DNA of 64,000 bases from JBBKWH01 sp037968855 (GCA_037968855.1 JBBKWH010000051.1:1-64000), one strand, 5' to 3'; shown: positions 55,521 through 63,910, numbered from the stretch's first letter. Translations and numbers: made by a program. The notes: generated by a model from the letters alone, not told the origin.

Positions 55521-58500
55521 GCGCATTGAACAACAGTAAGGCCAGTCGCCAACAGCGCTATGCACAGATTCCGGCTTTGTCGTTGCCACTGGTTGGGATG
55601 CATTTGATCGAAGCCTCCGCAGGGACGGGCAAGACGTGGACACTGACCGGCTTGGTGGTGCGCTTGATTGTCGAGAAGCACTACAACACCCGCCAAATCA
55701 TTGCCACCACCTTTACCCGCGCCGCCGCCGCAGAGATGCGAGGCCGGATGCGCGAGCGGATTGCTGAGGTCTGGTCGTTGCTTGATCAAGCCAGCCGTCA
55801 CGAGCAGCAGGTCTGGCAACAGATTGAGGCCAGTGGTGATGTGCTGGTGATGTATCTGTTGGATCGGTTGGATGCCGATCAGCGCGGCCATGCGATTAAT
55901 CGTTTGCAGCAAGCTTTAGATAGTTTTGATGATGTGTTCATCGGCACGCTGGATAGTTTTTGCCAAAAAATCTTGGCTGAGTTTGCTTTTGATAGTGGGC
56001 AGGCCGAACAGCGCAAGATTAGCGAACAAGAAACCGAGCTACGTCAGCAGATTATTCATGATGCCTTGCGTGCATGGCGCAGTCAGCAAGATCCGCGTTT
56101 GATTGAGCTGATGGTGATGACTCAGCAACTGACCGATGTGGCTGATCACGAGCAGATTGTCTCGGCGGTGCTGAATTTTCCTTCTGCTGGCCTGACTGCG
56201 CCTGCTATGCCGCAGATTGATTTTGCCGCGTTGGATCGCCTATTGGCGCAGGTGCAGGCGCTTGAAGTGTCGGTGTTTGAGCCATTTTTGCAGCAGGATT
56301 CTGCCGCGTATGCCTTACTCAATAAGCAAAAAATCTTCTATAAAGAAGGGCATCTGTTGCGTGGTTTTTTGGAAAAAATCCAGCGCTTTGGTGTGCAGGT
56401 GTTATTGGCGCTCGGCAAAGATGATCCAGAATTTAAACTGCTCGACAATCTACTGACGCCAGAAAAATTATTTAAAAAAGGCGGTGAGCAACATGCCGCA
56501 GCGCTGGCCGATTTGAGCGGCACGCAAGTGTTACAACAGGTCGAAGCGATTCGCGCCGAACTTAAAGAGCAACTGGGCCAAGTGGTGCTGTGTTTGCAGC
56601 ATGAACTCAGCCAAGCGATGCGTACACGCTTGCCCATCGTGCTGGCTGAGGCTGGTGAGACCAGCTTTGCCGAACAAATGCGCCAACTGGCCGATGCGCT
56701 CAGCGACGGCGAGGAAGGCCGTGTGCTGGCGCGGCAGGTGGCGTATCGTTATCCGGTTGCGTTGGTGGATGAGTTTCAGGATACCAATAGCGACCAAGAT
56801 CGGGTGATTGCACGGATCTGGCGTGATCAGTTAAAGGACGCGCCGCAGCAAGGCTGTGTGGTGTTGGTGGGTGATCCCAAACAGGCGATTTATGGCTTTC
56901 GTGGTGGGGATGTGCAGACTTATTTGCGCGCATCAAGCCAGATTCAGCAGGCTGGCGGCGGGATACATCGACTGGATCAAAACCAGCGTTCGGTGGCTCC
57001 CTTGGTCGATGCAGTCGATGCGTTATTTGCCCGCCAGATACCCATGGGCGAAAACATTGATTATCAACGCGTCAGCGCTGGTGCGCGTCAACATGCGGTC
57101 TTGCACGATGATGACGGGGCCAACGTCGCGCCATTACGCTGGATTGAATTGCAGGATAAACAAAACGAGTTTGTGCAGATTGGCTGGCAAATTCAGCGGT
57201 TGTTGCAGCAGTCGTCGCGTGGGGCATTGCAGTTGGATCAGCAACCGTTGCTACCGGAACATATTGCGGTGCTCGGTTATAGCGGTCGTGAGTTGGATCA
57301 GGTGCAAACGGTGCTGACACAGGCCAAGATTCCAGTCTGGCGGCCCTCACGGGTCAGTGTGTTTGCCAGCCCGATTGCAGAGGATTTGGCCGCGCTAATG
57401 TGGGTGATGCTGTCGCCGTATCATGAGGCGCGTTTGCGGCGGGCGCTGTCTGGGCCGTTGGTCGGTTGGCGCTTGTCGCAGCTGGCCGAGCTAGATGCAC
57501 AGTCTGGTCAGATGGCTGAGTTACAAGGATTATTTGCCGAAGAAGGCCAGCGGTGGCTCAAGCAAGGTTTTTTGGCCGCTTGGCAGCGCTTGGCTGATCG
57601 CTTGCAGGTGTGGACCACTTTGGCGGCGCATCCAGACGGTGAGCGGCATTTGGTCAATTTGCGCCATTTGTTGGAGTTGCTGCATCAATACAGCGAGCGA
57701 ATGGCAGGGCCGCATCATGTGCTGACGTGGCTGCTGCGTCAGATCAATGATCCACCGCAACGTGATTCGACCTTGGAGCGACGTTTGCCCAGTCAGTCGG
57801 GTGTGCAGTTGATGACCATTCATGGCGCCAAGGGCTTGGAGTTTTCGGTGGTGTTTGTTGCTGGGCTGGATCGGGTGCGGCAAAAACACGAAGACGTGCT
57901 GTTTTATAATCAAGCACAGCAACGGATGATCGGCTTTGACAAAAAACAAGCTGACTTGCTGGCTGATCACCACGAGCGCATCAGCGCGGAACAACGCCGT
58001 TTGGCGTATGTGGCGATTACTCGTGCCAAACAACGTCTTTACTTGTGTTTGCAACCCAAGCATCAGCCCAAAACCAACCAATATGCTGCGCCTTTACGCC
58101 ATTGGATTGAAGGGCCAGAGGCAAGTGCATGGCAAGATTGGATCAATCAACAACCGCAACTGATGCGCAGCGAATTGGCATTAAGTGACTCACCTGATTT
58201 TGTATTTAAAGCCGCGACACCCAGCCACAGCTTACAAGCCCGACCGATGCCGCAACGACGAATTGATGCATGGGGCATGACCAGTTTTAGCACCATGATC
58301 CGTGATTTGGATCACAGTCGCTTGGCCGTAGCGATTGATCAACCGGATCACGATCAGCCAGATTTAAGCGCGGCACGCTTGGATGTCGAGCAGGATGCGT
58401 TATGGCAGCAAGATCAAATCGAGCTGGCGTCTTTTGATCTGCAATCTACGCTGCCGGATGATGTCGAGCCTACCGCGTTTGATCTAAACGATATTGATCC

Positions 58501-59413
58501 CGCTGCATCGATTGAATGGCCGGATCAGTGGGCGGACTTTGATCCGGCCAGCACCTTAGATCAAGCCCCTGCACCAGACTGGTCGGCGATGGAAGCAGAT
58601 GAGTCTTGGTTGGTGCCAGACGATGCACGGTTTGATCCGGCCAGTGATTTTTCCATAGACATCAACAGGGTTGAACCCGACGATACGACAAATTCAACGG
58701 ATGTGCTCAACGTGGATTCGATTCGTCTAGACTTTCCACGCGGGGCAACCAGTGGCGATTGTTTGCATAAAATGTTGGAATATCTTGATCCCACCAAGCC
58801 AGAATCGTGGGTCGATACTTTTAGTCGTCAAATGCAGCAGCACTTAATCAAAGAGATTGCGCCTGAGCGATTAATCCCTTGGTTTGAATCGATTTATGCC
58901 ACGCCATTGCCGGATGGCGCGACCTTGGGTGGCTTGGGTTTTCGATCGCGGGTGCGGGAGATGGACTTTCATTTGGCCTTGCCGCAAGGACAGATTGATG
59001 ATCAAGCGGTCATCGACTGTATGGCCGAGTTAGACATCAATATCGCCTCGCTGCGGCAGACCCAGCGCGTCCGCTACCTCAAAGGCTCGATTGATTTGGT
59101 TTATCAGCATGGTTCGCGTTTTTATGTGGCTGATTATAAGAGCAACTCGTTGCCGCAATACGATCAAGACAGCATGCGCCAGAGCATGAATCACGCCGGT
59201 TATTGGTTGCAGGCAGCCATTTACTTGCTGGCGTTGCATCGTTATTTGTGCACGCGTTTGCCCAACTATGACATCGACCAGCATTTGGGCGGGGCGTGTT
59301 ATCTGTATTTGCGTGGCATGTCGCCGGATCAGCCGGAGCAAGGCGTGGTGTATTGGCGACCGGATTCGGCATGGCTATTGCGTCTTGATCGGGTGTTGGG
59401 AGGTCAATCATGA
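55517..59413 (+). CDS. recB: Exodeoxyribonuclease V beta subunit RecB (helicase-nuclease)
   Basis: A 1298-residue 3'-5' helicase and nuclease. ATG 55517 has a perfect GGAGG 7 nt upstream (55505-55509) and overlaps the recC stop. Motif I is EASAGTGKTWTLTGL, motif II VDEFQDTNSDQDR, motif III GDPKQAIYGFRGGDV, motif IV LDQNQRS, motif V MTIHGAKGLEF and motif VI YVAITRAKQRLY. The C-terminal nuclease has GSIDLVYQHGSRFYVADYKSN with its Asp-Asp-Lys catalytic set. Between helicase and nuclease lies an unusually long acidic linker (residues 931-1072, 37 Asp/Glu against 5 Arg/Lys). This makes RecB about 120 residues longer than in E. coli. recD overlaps by ATGA. Confidence 0.97.
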   Translation: MSALNNSKASRQQRYAQIPALSLPLVGMHLIEASAGTGKTWTLTGLVVRLIVEKHYNTRQIIATTFTRAAAAEMRGRMRERIAEVWSLLDQASRHEQQVWQQIEASGDVLVMYLLDRLDADQRGHAINRLQQALDSFDDVFIGTLDSFCQKILAEFAFDSGQAEQRKISEQETELRQQIIHDALRAWRSQQDPRLIELMVMTQQLTDVADHEQIVSAVLNFPSAGLTAPAMPQIDFAALDRLLAQVQALEVSVFEPFLQQDSAAYALLNKQKIFYKEGHLLRGFLEKIQRFGVQVLLALGKDDPEFKLLDNLLTPEKLFKKGGEQHAAALADLSGTQVLQQVEAIRAELKEQLGQVVLCLQHELSQAMRTRLPIVLAEAGETSFAEQMRQLADALSDGEEGRVLARQVAYRYPVALVDEFQDTNSDQDRVIARIWRDQLKDAPQQGCVVLVGDPKQAIYGFRGGDVQTYLRASSQIQQAGGGIHRLDQNQRSVAPLVDAVDALFARQIPMGENIDYQRVSAGARQHAVLHDDDGANVAPLRWIELQDKQNEFVQIGWQIQRLLQQSSRGALQLDQQPLLPEHIAVLGYSGRELDQVQTVLTQAKIPVWRPSRVSVFASPIAEDLAALMWVMLSPYHEARLRRALSGPLVGWRLSQLAELDAQSGQMAELQGLFAEEGQRWLKQGFLAAWQRLADRLQVWTTLAAHPDGERHLVNLRHLLELLHQYSERMAGPHHVLTWLLRQINDPPQRDSTLERRLPSQSGVQLMTIHGAKGLEFSVVFVAGLDRVRQKHEDVLFYNQAQQRMIGFDKKQADLLADHHERISAEQRRLAYVAITRAKQRLYLCLQPKHQPKTNQYAAPLRHWIEGPEASAWQDWINQQPQLMRSELALSDSPDFVFKAATPSHSLQARPMPQRRIDAWGMTSFSTMIRDLDHSRLAVAIDQPDHDQPDLSAARLDVEQDALWQQDQIELASFDLQSTLPDDVEPTAFDLNDIDPAASIEWPDQWADFDPASTLDQAPAPDWSAMEADESWLVPDDARFDPASDFSIDINRVEPDDTTNSTDVLNVDSIRLDFPRGATSGDCLHKMLEYLDPTKPESWVDTFSRQMQQHLIKEIAPERLIPWFESIYATPLPDGATLGGLGFRSRVREMDFHLALPQGQIDDQAVIDCMAELDINIASLRQTQRVRYLKGSIDLVYQHGSRFYVADYKSNSLPQYDQDSMRQSMNHAGYWLQAAIYLLALHRYLCTRLPNYDIDQHLGGACYLYLRGMSPDQPEQGVVYWRPDSAWLLRLDRVLGGQS

Positions 59414-61107
59414 GTACAGCGACAGCGAATCAACAACCCATCGCGCAACACTCAACGGGCCAAAACACAGTGAGCCAAAGCACCGAGCAAGCATGGATGC
59501 CAATGCTGGCCGAGCGCTTGTTGGCGCTGCACCCAGAGACGCCTGCCGAGATGAAGCGGGTGTTACAAGCCCTGCTGCATCGGCTGGGTGATGCGCTGCA
59601 ACAAGGCCATACCTGTCTGACTCAGACCCATCGTCAATGGCCAAAGCATCCGTTGATTGTTTTGGCTGCCGATGCACTCAAGACACCAGCGCCATTGGTG
59701 GCAGATGGGCCGTATCTGTATCTGTATCGCCAGTGGCAACAAGAACGGCAGATTGCCCACCAATTGGCCTTGCTGATTCGGCAGTCTTTAGCTGCGGTAC
59801 AGATTGTGCTTGATCCGATGGACAGCGCCAATCTTTTACAACAAGAGGCGATTGCCTTGGCCGCCCGTCAAGCCTTTAGCCTGATTACTGGCGGGCCGGG
59901 TACAGGCAAAACCTTTACCGTGGTACGGATTGTTCAGGCCTTGCAGGCGGCGCAACCCGATTTGCGGATTGCCTTGGCTGCACCAACCGGTAAGGCGGCG
60001 CAACGGATGCAAGAGGTCTTGCATCACGCCTTTGATCAGGCGGGTATCGCGCAAGATCGGATTCAAACCGCGCAAACCGTGCATCGCTTGCTGGGGCTAG
60101 GCAATGGACAACGGCCACGCTATCACCGTGAGCAGCCCTTACCGTTTGACCTGATTGTGATCGATGAAGGCTCGATGTTGGATTTGGCACTGGCCAGTCT
60201 GTTGATTGATGCGATTGCAGTGGGCACGCGGCTGATTATCTTAGGCGATAGTGACCAATTGGCGGCAGTGGATGCCGGTGCGGTATTGGCCGATCTGGCC
60301 TATGCCGATGATCTGGCTGACTATCGGATCAATCTGCTTGAGAGCAAACGCTTTGGCCCAGACAGTGGCATTGGTCAATTGGCCGAGGTGATTCGGCAAG
60401 GCAAGTCGGCGGCATTGGCCGCTGTGCTACAGGGCAATGATCAAGTCAGTCTACACCGGCCAACTTTGCAACAGCCTGAACACATGTACGATGCGTTATG
60501 GGCGGGTTATGCCGATTACGTCGAGGCCTTGCGCAGTCAAGCCAGTCCGATTGATCTGCTGGCTGTGTTTGACCGCTATCGGGTGTTATGCGCGCAGCGT
60601 CATCGCCGGTTGGGCACGGTGTTGGTCAACAAGGCGTTGGGCGAGCGCTTACAACGTGACTTAGCTGAGGGGCTGGGCCAAGGTTCGGCGTTGTCGGACT
60701 GGTATCAAGGCAGGCCGGTACTGATGACCCGCAACGATTACAGCCTACAACTGTCCAATGGCGATATTGGCTTGTGTTTGGCCGATGAGACGGGCCGTTG
60801 GCAGGTGCATTTTGCTCATTTAAGCGCACCGATTGCCGTGGCTCGCTTGCCGCCAGAGCAGTTAGAGACGGCCTTTGCCTTAACCATTCACAAGTCACAA
60901 GGCTCTGAATTTAATGAGGTGGCGTTATTGCTAGACCCCGATGCAGGCCCGTTGCTCAGTCGAGAGCTGGTGTATACCGCCGTCACGCGTGCCAAAGCGC
61001 GCGTGCAGATTTGGAGCGGCTTAGACCTGCTACAAAAGACCATCGCTCGTCGTGCGCTGCGGCATAGCGGCTTGGCCGATCAACTACACGATGCCTTGGC
61101 GAACTGA
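59410..61107 (+). CDS. recD: Exodeoxyribonuclease V alpha subunit RecD
   Basis: A 565-residue 5'-3' SF1B helicase, the third subunit of RecBCD. The ATG overlaps the recB stop. Motif I is ITGGPGTGKTFTVVRI, Ia APTGKAAQRM, II IVIDEGSMLDLAL, III ILGDSDQLAAVDAGAVLADL, V TIHKSQGSEFNEV and VI VYTAVTRAKARVQI. The N-terminal 115 residues are a RecC-contact domain, preceded by a Ser/Gln-rich leader of about 25 residues. With recC and recB it forms one coupled operon for double-strand-break repair and degradation of linear DNA. Confidence 0.97.
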   Translation: MSTATANQQPIAQHSTGQNTVSQSTEQAWMPMLAERLLALHPETPAEMKRVLQALLHRLGDALQQGHTCLTQTHRQWPKHPLIVLAADALKTPAPLVADGPYLYLYRQWQQERQIAHQLALLIRQSLAAVQIVLDPMDSANLLQQEAIALAARQAFSLITGGPGTGKTFTVVRIVQALQAAQPDLRIALAAPTGKAAQRMQEVLHHAFDQAGIAQDRIQTAQTVHRLLGLGNGQRPRYHREQPLPFDLIVIDEGSMLDLALASLLIDAIAVGTRLIILGDSDQLAAVDAGAVLADLAYADDLADYRINLLESKRFGPDSGIGQLAEVIRQGKSAALAAVLQGNDQVSLHRPTLQQPEHMYDALWAGYADYVEALRSQASPIDLLAVFDRYRVLCAQRHRRLGTVLVNKALGERLQRDLAEGLGQGSALSDWYQGRPVLMTRNDYSLQLSNGDIGLCLADETGRWQVHFAHLSAPIAVARLPPEQLETAFALTIHKSQGSEFNEVALLLDPDAGPLLSRELVYTAVTRAKARVQIWSGLDLLQKTIARRALRHSGLADQLHDALAN

Positions 61108-61140
61108 TGGCATAGCGATGTGATGGCCGTCGCATGATCC

Positions 61141-61158
61141 TGTGCGCTTAAGCTCACA
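61141..61158. promoter_or_regulatory. GacA/UvrY-box-like palindrome
   Basis: TGTGCGCTTAAGCTCACA is an 18-bp imperfect palindrome (8 of 9 base pairs). It matches TGTRAG-N6-CTYACA, the upstream activating site reported for GacA/UvrY/SirA control of Csr/Rsm small RNA genes, at 11 of 12 fixed positions. The exception is C for A at position 5. It lies 34 nt after recD and about 65 nt before the likely start of the putative RNA. The match is seen in the sequence; binding by a GacA homologue is inference. Confidence 0.6.
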
Positions 61159-61214
61159 CACACTGTTGCTTTGTGCGTCTGTGCATCTCGTGCTGAGATT
61201 GGCATCATGCTCTC

Positions 61215-61383
61215 ACGGCACAGGGATGTCGGCATGGAATGCCAAATGGATGGACTGCCGTAGGAAGATAAGGTGAACCACACGAGAGTGTGACTGGCTG
61301 TAAGGATGCTTCAACAGGATGTTGGCCACTCGAAAGAGTGAAGAGACCCGCGCTATCAGGATGAGATTAGCGCGGGTTTTTCT
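61215..61383 (+). ncRNA. Putative CsrA/RsmA-sequestering small RNA (CsrB/RsmXYZ-like)
   Basis: No long frame exists here. Eight GGA trinucleotides occur between 61224 and 61361, about three times the chance number. ACAGGGATGT (61220-61229) contains the core of the CsrA consensus. GGCAT-GGA-ATGCC (61231-61243) and CAACA-GGA-TGTTG (61312-61324) are perfect 5-bp hairpins that present GGA in the loop. The terminator loop carries another GGA flanked by TCA/TGA. CACTC-GAAA-GAGTG (61327-61340) and CACAC-GAGA-GTGTG (61279-61292) are further small stem-loops. A CATCAT -10-like element (61203-61208) suggests a start near 61215, giving an RNA of about 170 nt. CsrB/RsmZ-type RNAs share this layout. The 5' end and function are unproven. 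Confidence 0.6.
61346..61383 (+). terminator. Intrinsic terminator of the putative sRNA / recD
   Basis: ACCCGCGCTA (61346-61355) and TAGCGCGGGT (61368-61377) form a perfect 10-bp GC-rich stem with a 12-nt loop that contains GGA, followed by five T. It ends the region after recD and would end the putative small RNA. Confidence 0.93.
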
Positions 61384-61396
61384 ATTTTAAGCGGCA

Positions 61397-61531
61397 TCAT
61401 GCACTGCAAAAAAAGCGACGCAGATCAGCAACAGACACAACATTTTTGCTACCAAGATCGGCCAAAGCCTCACCAATCGCCTGAACATAGCGAACAAGAC
61501 CAGCCCAAAAATCGTGCAAGAATGTACTCAT
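61397..61531 (-). CDS. Possible small protein, 44 residues (unrecognised)
   Basis: A minus-strand frame starts at ATG 61531 and encodes 44 residues beginning MSTFLHDFWAGLVRYVQAIG. An amphipathic helix (about residues 4-28) is followed by SKNVVSVADLRRFF. The composition is protein-like, with aliphatic and aromatic residues spaced as in a helix. There is no clear Shine-Dalgarno sequence, and the opposite strand is also open for about 51 codons. I do not recognise a family. It lies between the putative RNA terminator and the hemerythrin gene and could be a real small gene or chance. Confidence 0.3.
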   Translation of the reverse strand: MSTFLHDFWAGLVRYVQAIGEALADLGSKNVVSVADLRRFFCSA

Positions 61532-61556
61532 ATTCAATGAATTGAGTGAACAAAGC

Positions 61557-62012
61557 ATGAACATCTTCGAAGCCCTTCGCCAAAGCCACGACGTTCAGCG
61601 CACCTTGTCCGATCGATTGGTCGAGCTAAACCAAGATACCGAACAACGTCGCCAACTGTTTGACCAACTCAAAACTGAACTGGCTGCCCACGAAGCCGCC
61701 GAAGAACGCTATTTTTATATCCCAGTCATGGAGCATGATGCTGGACTAGATTTATCCCGCCATGCAATCGCCGAACATCACGAAATGGATGAAATGGTCG
61801 AAGACCTAGAAGCGACTGATCCCAGCACCCCAGCATGGATGAGCCAAGCCAAAGCCTTAGCCAAAAAAGTCCATCATCATGTGGGTGAAGAAGAGCATAA
61901 GTTTTTTCAGATGGCGGGTAAGATTTTAAGCGACGAACAAAAGTCACAACTGGCCATCGACTACTTGGCCGAAATGGACAAAATGAAAGTCAGCTTGGCA
62001 GAGTCTGCCTAA
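61557..62012 (+). CDS. Hemerythrin HHE-domain protein
   Basis: A 151-residue four-helix-bundle protein from ATG 61557; a TTG at 61542 is in frame but less likely. The iron ligands are His in RQSHDVQ, AAHEAAEERYF (His and Glu), IAEHHEMDEM and KVHHHVGEEEHKFF, the usual HHE pattern for a non-haem di-iron centre. Such proteins sense or store O2, NO or iron, or protect against oxidative stress. The exact role here is not evident. It is monocistronic and followed by a terminator. Confidence 0.9.
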   Translation: MNIFEALRQSHDVQRTLSDRLVELNQDTEQRRQLFDQLKTELAAHEAAEERYFYIPVMEHDAGLDLSRHAIAEHHEMDEMVEDLEATDPSTPAWMSQAKALAKKVHHHVGEEEHKFFQMAGKILSDEQKSQLAIDYLAEMDKMKVSLAESA

Positions 62013-62043
62013 GTAATTGATATTGATATTATTGATCATGTGT

Positions 62044-62078
62044 CATGCGTGACCTGAGTCAACGCATGGCGTTTTTTT
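62044..62078 (+). terminator. Intrinsic terminator after the hemerythrin gene
   Basis: CATGCGT (62044-62050) and ACGCATG (62062-62068) form a 7-bp stem. GCG and then seven T follow. It lies just after the hemerythrin stop and directly before the convergent metallo-beta-lactamase-fold gene. Confidence 0.8.
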
Positions 62079-62080
62079 AT

Positions 62081-63028
62081 TTAGGTCGTATGACTGGCAA
62101 CGCTTGCAGAGATTGTGCTTGTAGGTGTTATGCCATGCCGACACCGCGGAAAATGTAGCTTACCCAAAATTGGCATCAGCATCGGCTCGCAGCCCGCTTC
62201 GCTGATCTCTTGCAAAAACTGCGGCAAGTCCACCGTAGGCAGTAGATCTGGCTTATCTGCCAATGGTGTGACCATGGTGTCCCAGTGACACGGCACAATC
62301 CAGCGCGGCTTCAGCAAACGCACCACATCTCGTACATAGTTGGGTCGATGGTGGCGACCAATCGCGCATAAGCACACCACATCGGCTTGTTGGCCAGCCA
62401 ACTCCTCGTTAATAAAATCTGCCGAGTCGATATGGGCAATCGTTAACCCCTTGGCCTTGACCAGCCAATTGAGCACCAAGCCATGTTTAAGCTGATGAAA
62501 ACGCGGTGGCCACGGCGGCGGCTCAGTAATGTCACCCGCCAACGGTACTTTGCCAAACAATGCCTTGCCATGAATTGACGGCAAACCGCGTACCCACCAT
62601 TCGCCACAAGCAATATCCTCGCGGCCTGCCGTTTCGATCAACTGTTGCTCAGGGACCCCCGCAGCACGGCCCACCATCATGCTGGCGCGTGAGCCAATGA
62701 GACGCGCACCCGTTTGCTTGCACAGATCCGGTGCATCCAAAATATGATCGTAATGGGCGTGGCCAATCAAGACATCATCGGCATGTGGGATCACCTGTCG
62801 AATCAAGGCCGTATTGGGCTGTAGTGGCTGAGTGAGCGTGGTCATTAACGACGGGCGACTGACATAGGGATCAAGCACAATGGTGCGTTCGGCATGACGA
62901 ATCACAAAACCCGCCGTGCCCAAATACTGAAGCTCTACGCTGTCGTGATCGTAAGCAATCGGGGCGCAATACCAAGCAGGATCAGGCTGTTGCAACATTA
63001 TTTTTCGAATCAGCATTGAATCATCCAT
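62081..63028 (-). CDS. Metallo-beta-lactamase-fold hydrolase (UlaG-like)
   Basis: A 315-residue cytoplasmic protein without a signal peptide. The metal-binding motif is VLIGHAHYDHILD (HxHxDH, about residues 90-95). Further ligands are likely in LPSIHGKALFG, TIAHIDSADFI and VPCHWDTMV. The LQYLGTAGFVIRHAERTIVLDPYV start and overall length resemble the UlaG / N-acyl-phosphatidylethanolamine phospholipase D-like group. The substrate is unknown. ATG 63028 is used; Met5 (63016) has a GGA 7 nt upstream and is equally plausible. Confidence 0.82.
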   Translation of the reverse strand: MDDSMLIRKIMLQQPDPAWYCAPIAYDHDSVELQYLGTAGFVIRHAERTIVLDPYVSRPSLMTTLTQPLQPNTALIRQVIPHADDVLIGHAHYDHILDAPDLCKQTGARLIGSRASMMVGRAAGVPEQQLIETAGREDIACGEWWVRGLPSIHGKALFGKVPLAGDITEPPPWPPRFHQLKHGLVLNWLVKAKGLTIAHIDSADFINEELAGQQADVVCLCAIGRHHRPNYVRDVVRLLKPRWIVPCHWDTMVTPLADKPDLLPTVDLPQFLQEISEAGCEPMLMPILGKLHFPRCRHGITPTSTISASVASHTT

Positions 63029-63387
63029 GTCTGCATTGTTGATGTCTTGAGAGTGCTTGAAGGGGCAGAGATAGGCAAATGGTTTTTTGCTGCATTTTTG
63101 GCCATCTGTTGGCTGATCGAATACCCGAACTAAACCACATGGGTTTAGATTTTTTAGACCAAAACCAATCAGAATAAATATTCAAACTAGAATATATTTT
63201 CTGTATTTTTATAAATAGATTGATACGTCAATCATTTATGTTTTTTGTAAAAAAATAACAAACCATTCAGATTTGAGCTTATTTATTTGAACGTGTATGG
63301 TTCGGCCTATGATCAGCCGATCATGTCTTTTCTGCTGGTTTAGCGTTTTTTATGGATTTTTGAACAGATACGATAAGGATCATCTTG
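63029..63387. other. AT-rich intergenic region upstream of the second DUF2147 gene
   Basis: This 359-nt gap has no frame I would call. It holds a plus-strand terminator-like hairpin at 63130-63155. A 6-4-6 palindrome, ATGATC-AGCC-GATCAT (63309-63324), overlaps a TATGAT -10-like element (63308-63313). TTGAAC lies 15 nt upstream of that element, which is a short spacer. The second DUF2147 gene is probably transcribed from here and may be controlled at the palindrome. Confidence 0.4.
63130..63155 (+). terminator. Orphan terminator-like hairpin
   Basis: CTAAACC (63130-63136), a 5-nt loop and GGTTTAG (63142-63148) are followed by ATTTTTT. It faces the plus direction, although the only gene upstream on that side runs the other way. 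The stem is AT-rich, so strength would be modest. It might end a short unannotated or antisense transcript. Confidence 0.4.
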
Positions 63388-63852
63388 ATGAAAAAATTAA
63401 TCATGCTGGCCATGCTGATGGCAAGCACAACATCCACCATGATCTATGCACAAGCTTCTGATATTACAGGATTATGGCGTAGTATGGATGACAAAACTGG
63501 TTTTTCGAATGGCTTGGTTCGGGTGCAGCAAGACAAAGACGGGACGTATTCGGGCACTGTCGAAAAAATATTTGATCGTCCAAACCGAGAAACACGAACC
63601 ATTTGCCAGCAATGTCCCGCACCATTTAAAGATCAGCCGATTTTGGGGATGAAAGTGATTTGGGGTTTGTCGCCAGATCGGCAGGATGAAAATACCTATA
63701 TCGGTGGCTATATTATTGATCCTGCTACCGGAAAAATATATCGCAATAAACTTCGGTTAAGTAAAGATGGTCGTCGCCTAACCAATCGCGGTTATGTCGG
63801 GGTGTCGATGGTTGGGCGTTCGCAAGTCTGGCTACGTGAGTCCGAAAAATAA
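63388..63852 (+). CDS. DUF2147 secreted protein (copy 2)
   Basis: A 154-residue exported protein from ATG 63388, with AAGGA 8 nt upstream. The signal peptide MKKLIMLAMLMASTTSTMIYA precedes the mature start QASDITG. The DUF2147 domain has GLWRSMDDKTGFSNGLVRV, a CQQC pair at the same place as CSAC in copy 1, and the C-terminal NRGYVGVSMVGRSQVWL. The paralogue at 36445-36891 is clearly diverged. Function is unknown. A hairpin with a short T-tract follows at 63911-63945. Confidence 0.88.
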   Translation: MKKLIMLAMLMASTTSTMIYAQASDITGLWRSMDDKTGFSNGLVRVQQDKDGTYSGTVEKIFDRPNRETRTICQQCPAPFKDQPILGMKVIWGLSPDRQDENTYIGGYIIDPATGKIYRNKLRLSKDGRRLTNRGYVGVSMVGRSQVWLRESEK

Positions 63853-63910
63853 GCCTGCAACACTAGCGAGAAAGGGGAGGTATTGGCGTATTTTCTGAAT
63901 TTGTGACCAA

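Noticed and set aside
61108..61383. RNase P, tmRNA, 6S or SRP RNA in the recD-downstream gap
   Set aside because: None of the conserved cores of those RNAs is present. The GGA-loop pattern fits a Csr/Rsm-type RNA better.
61395..61556. 51-codon plus-strand frame between the terminator and hemerythrin
   Set aside because: Composition is rich in Gln, His and Lys without pattern, no ribosome binding site, and it competes with a more protein-like minus frame.
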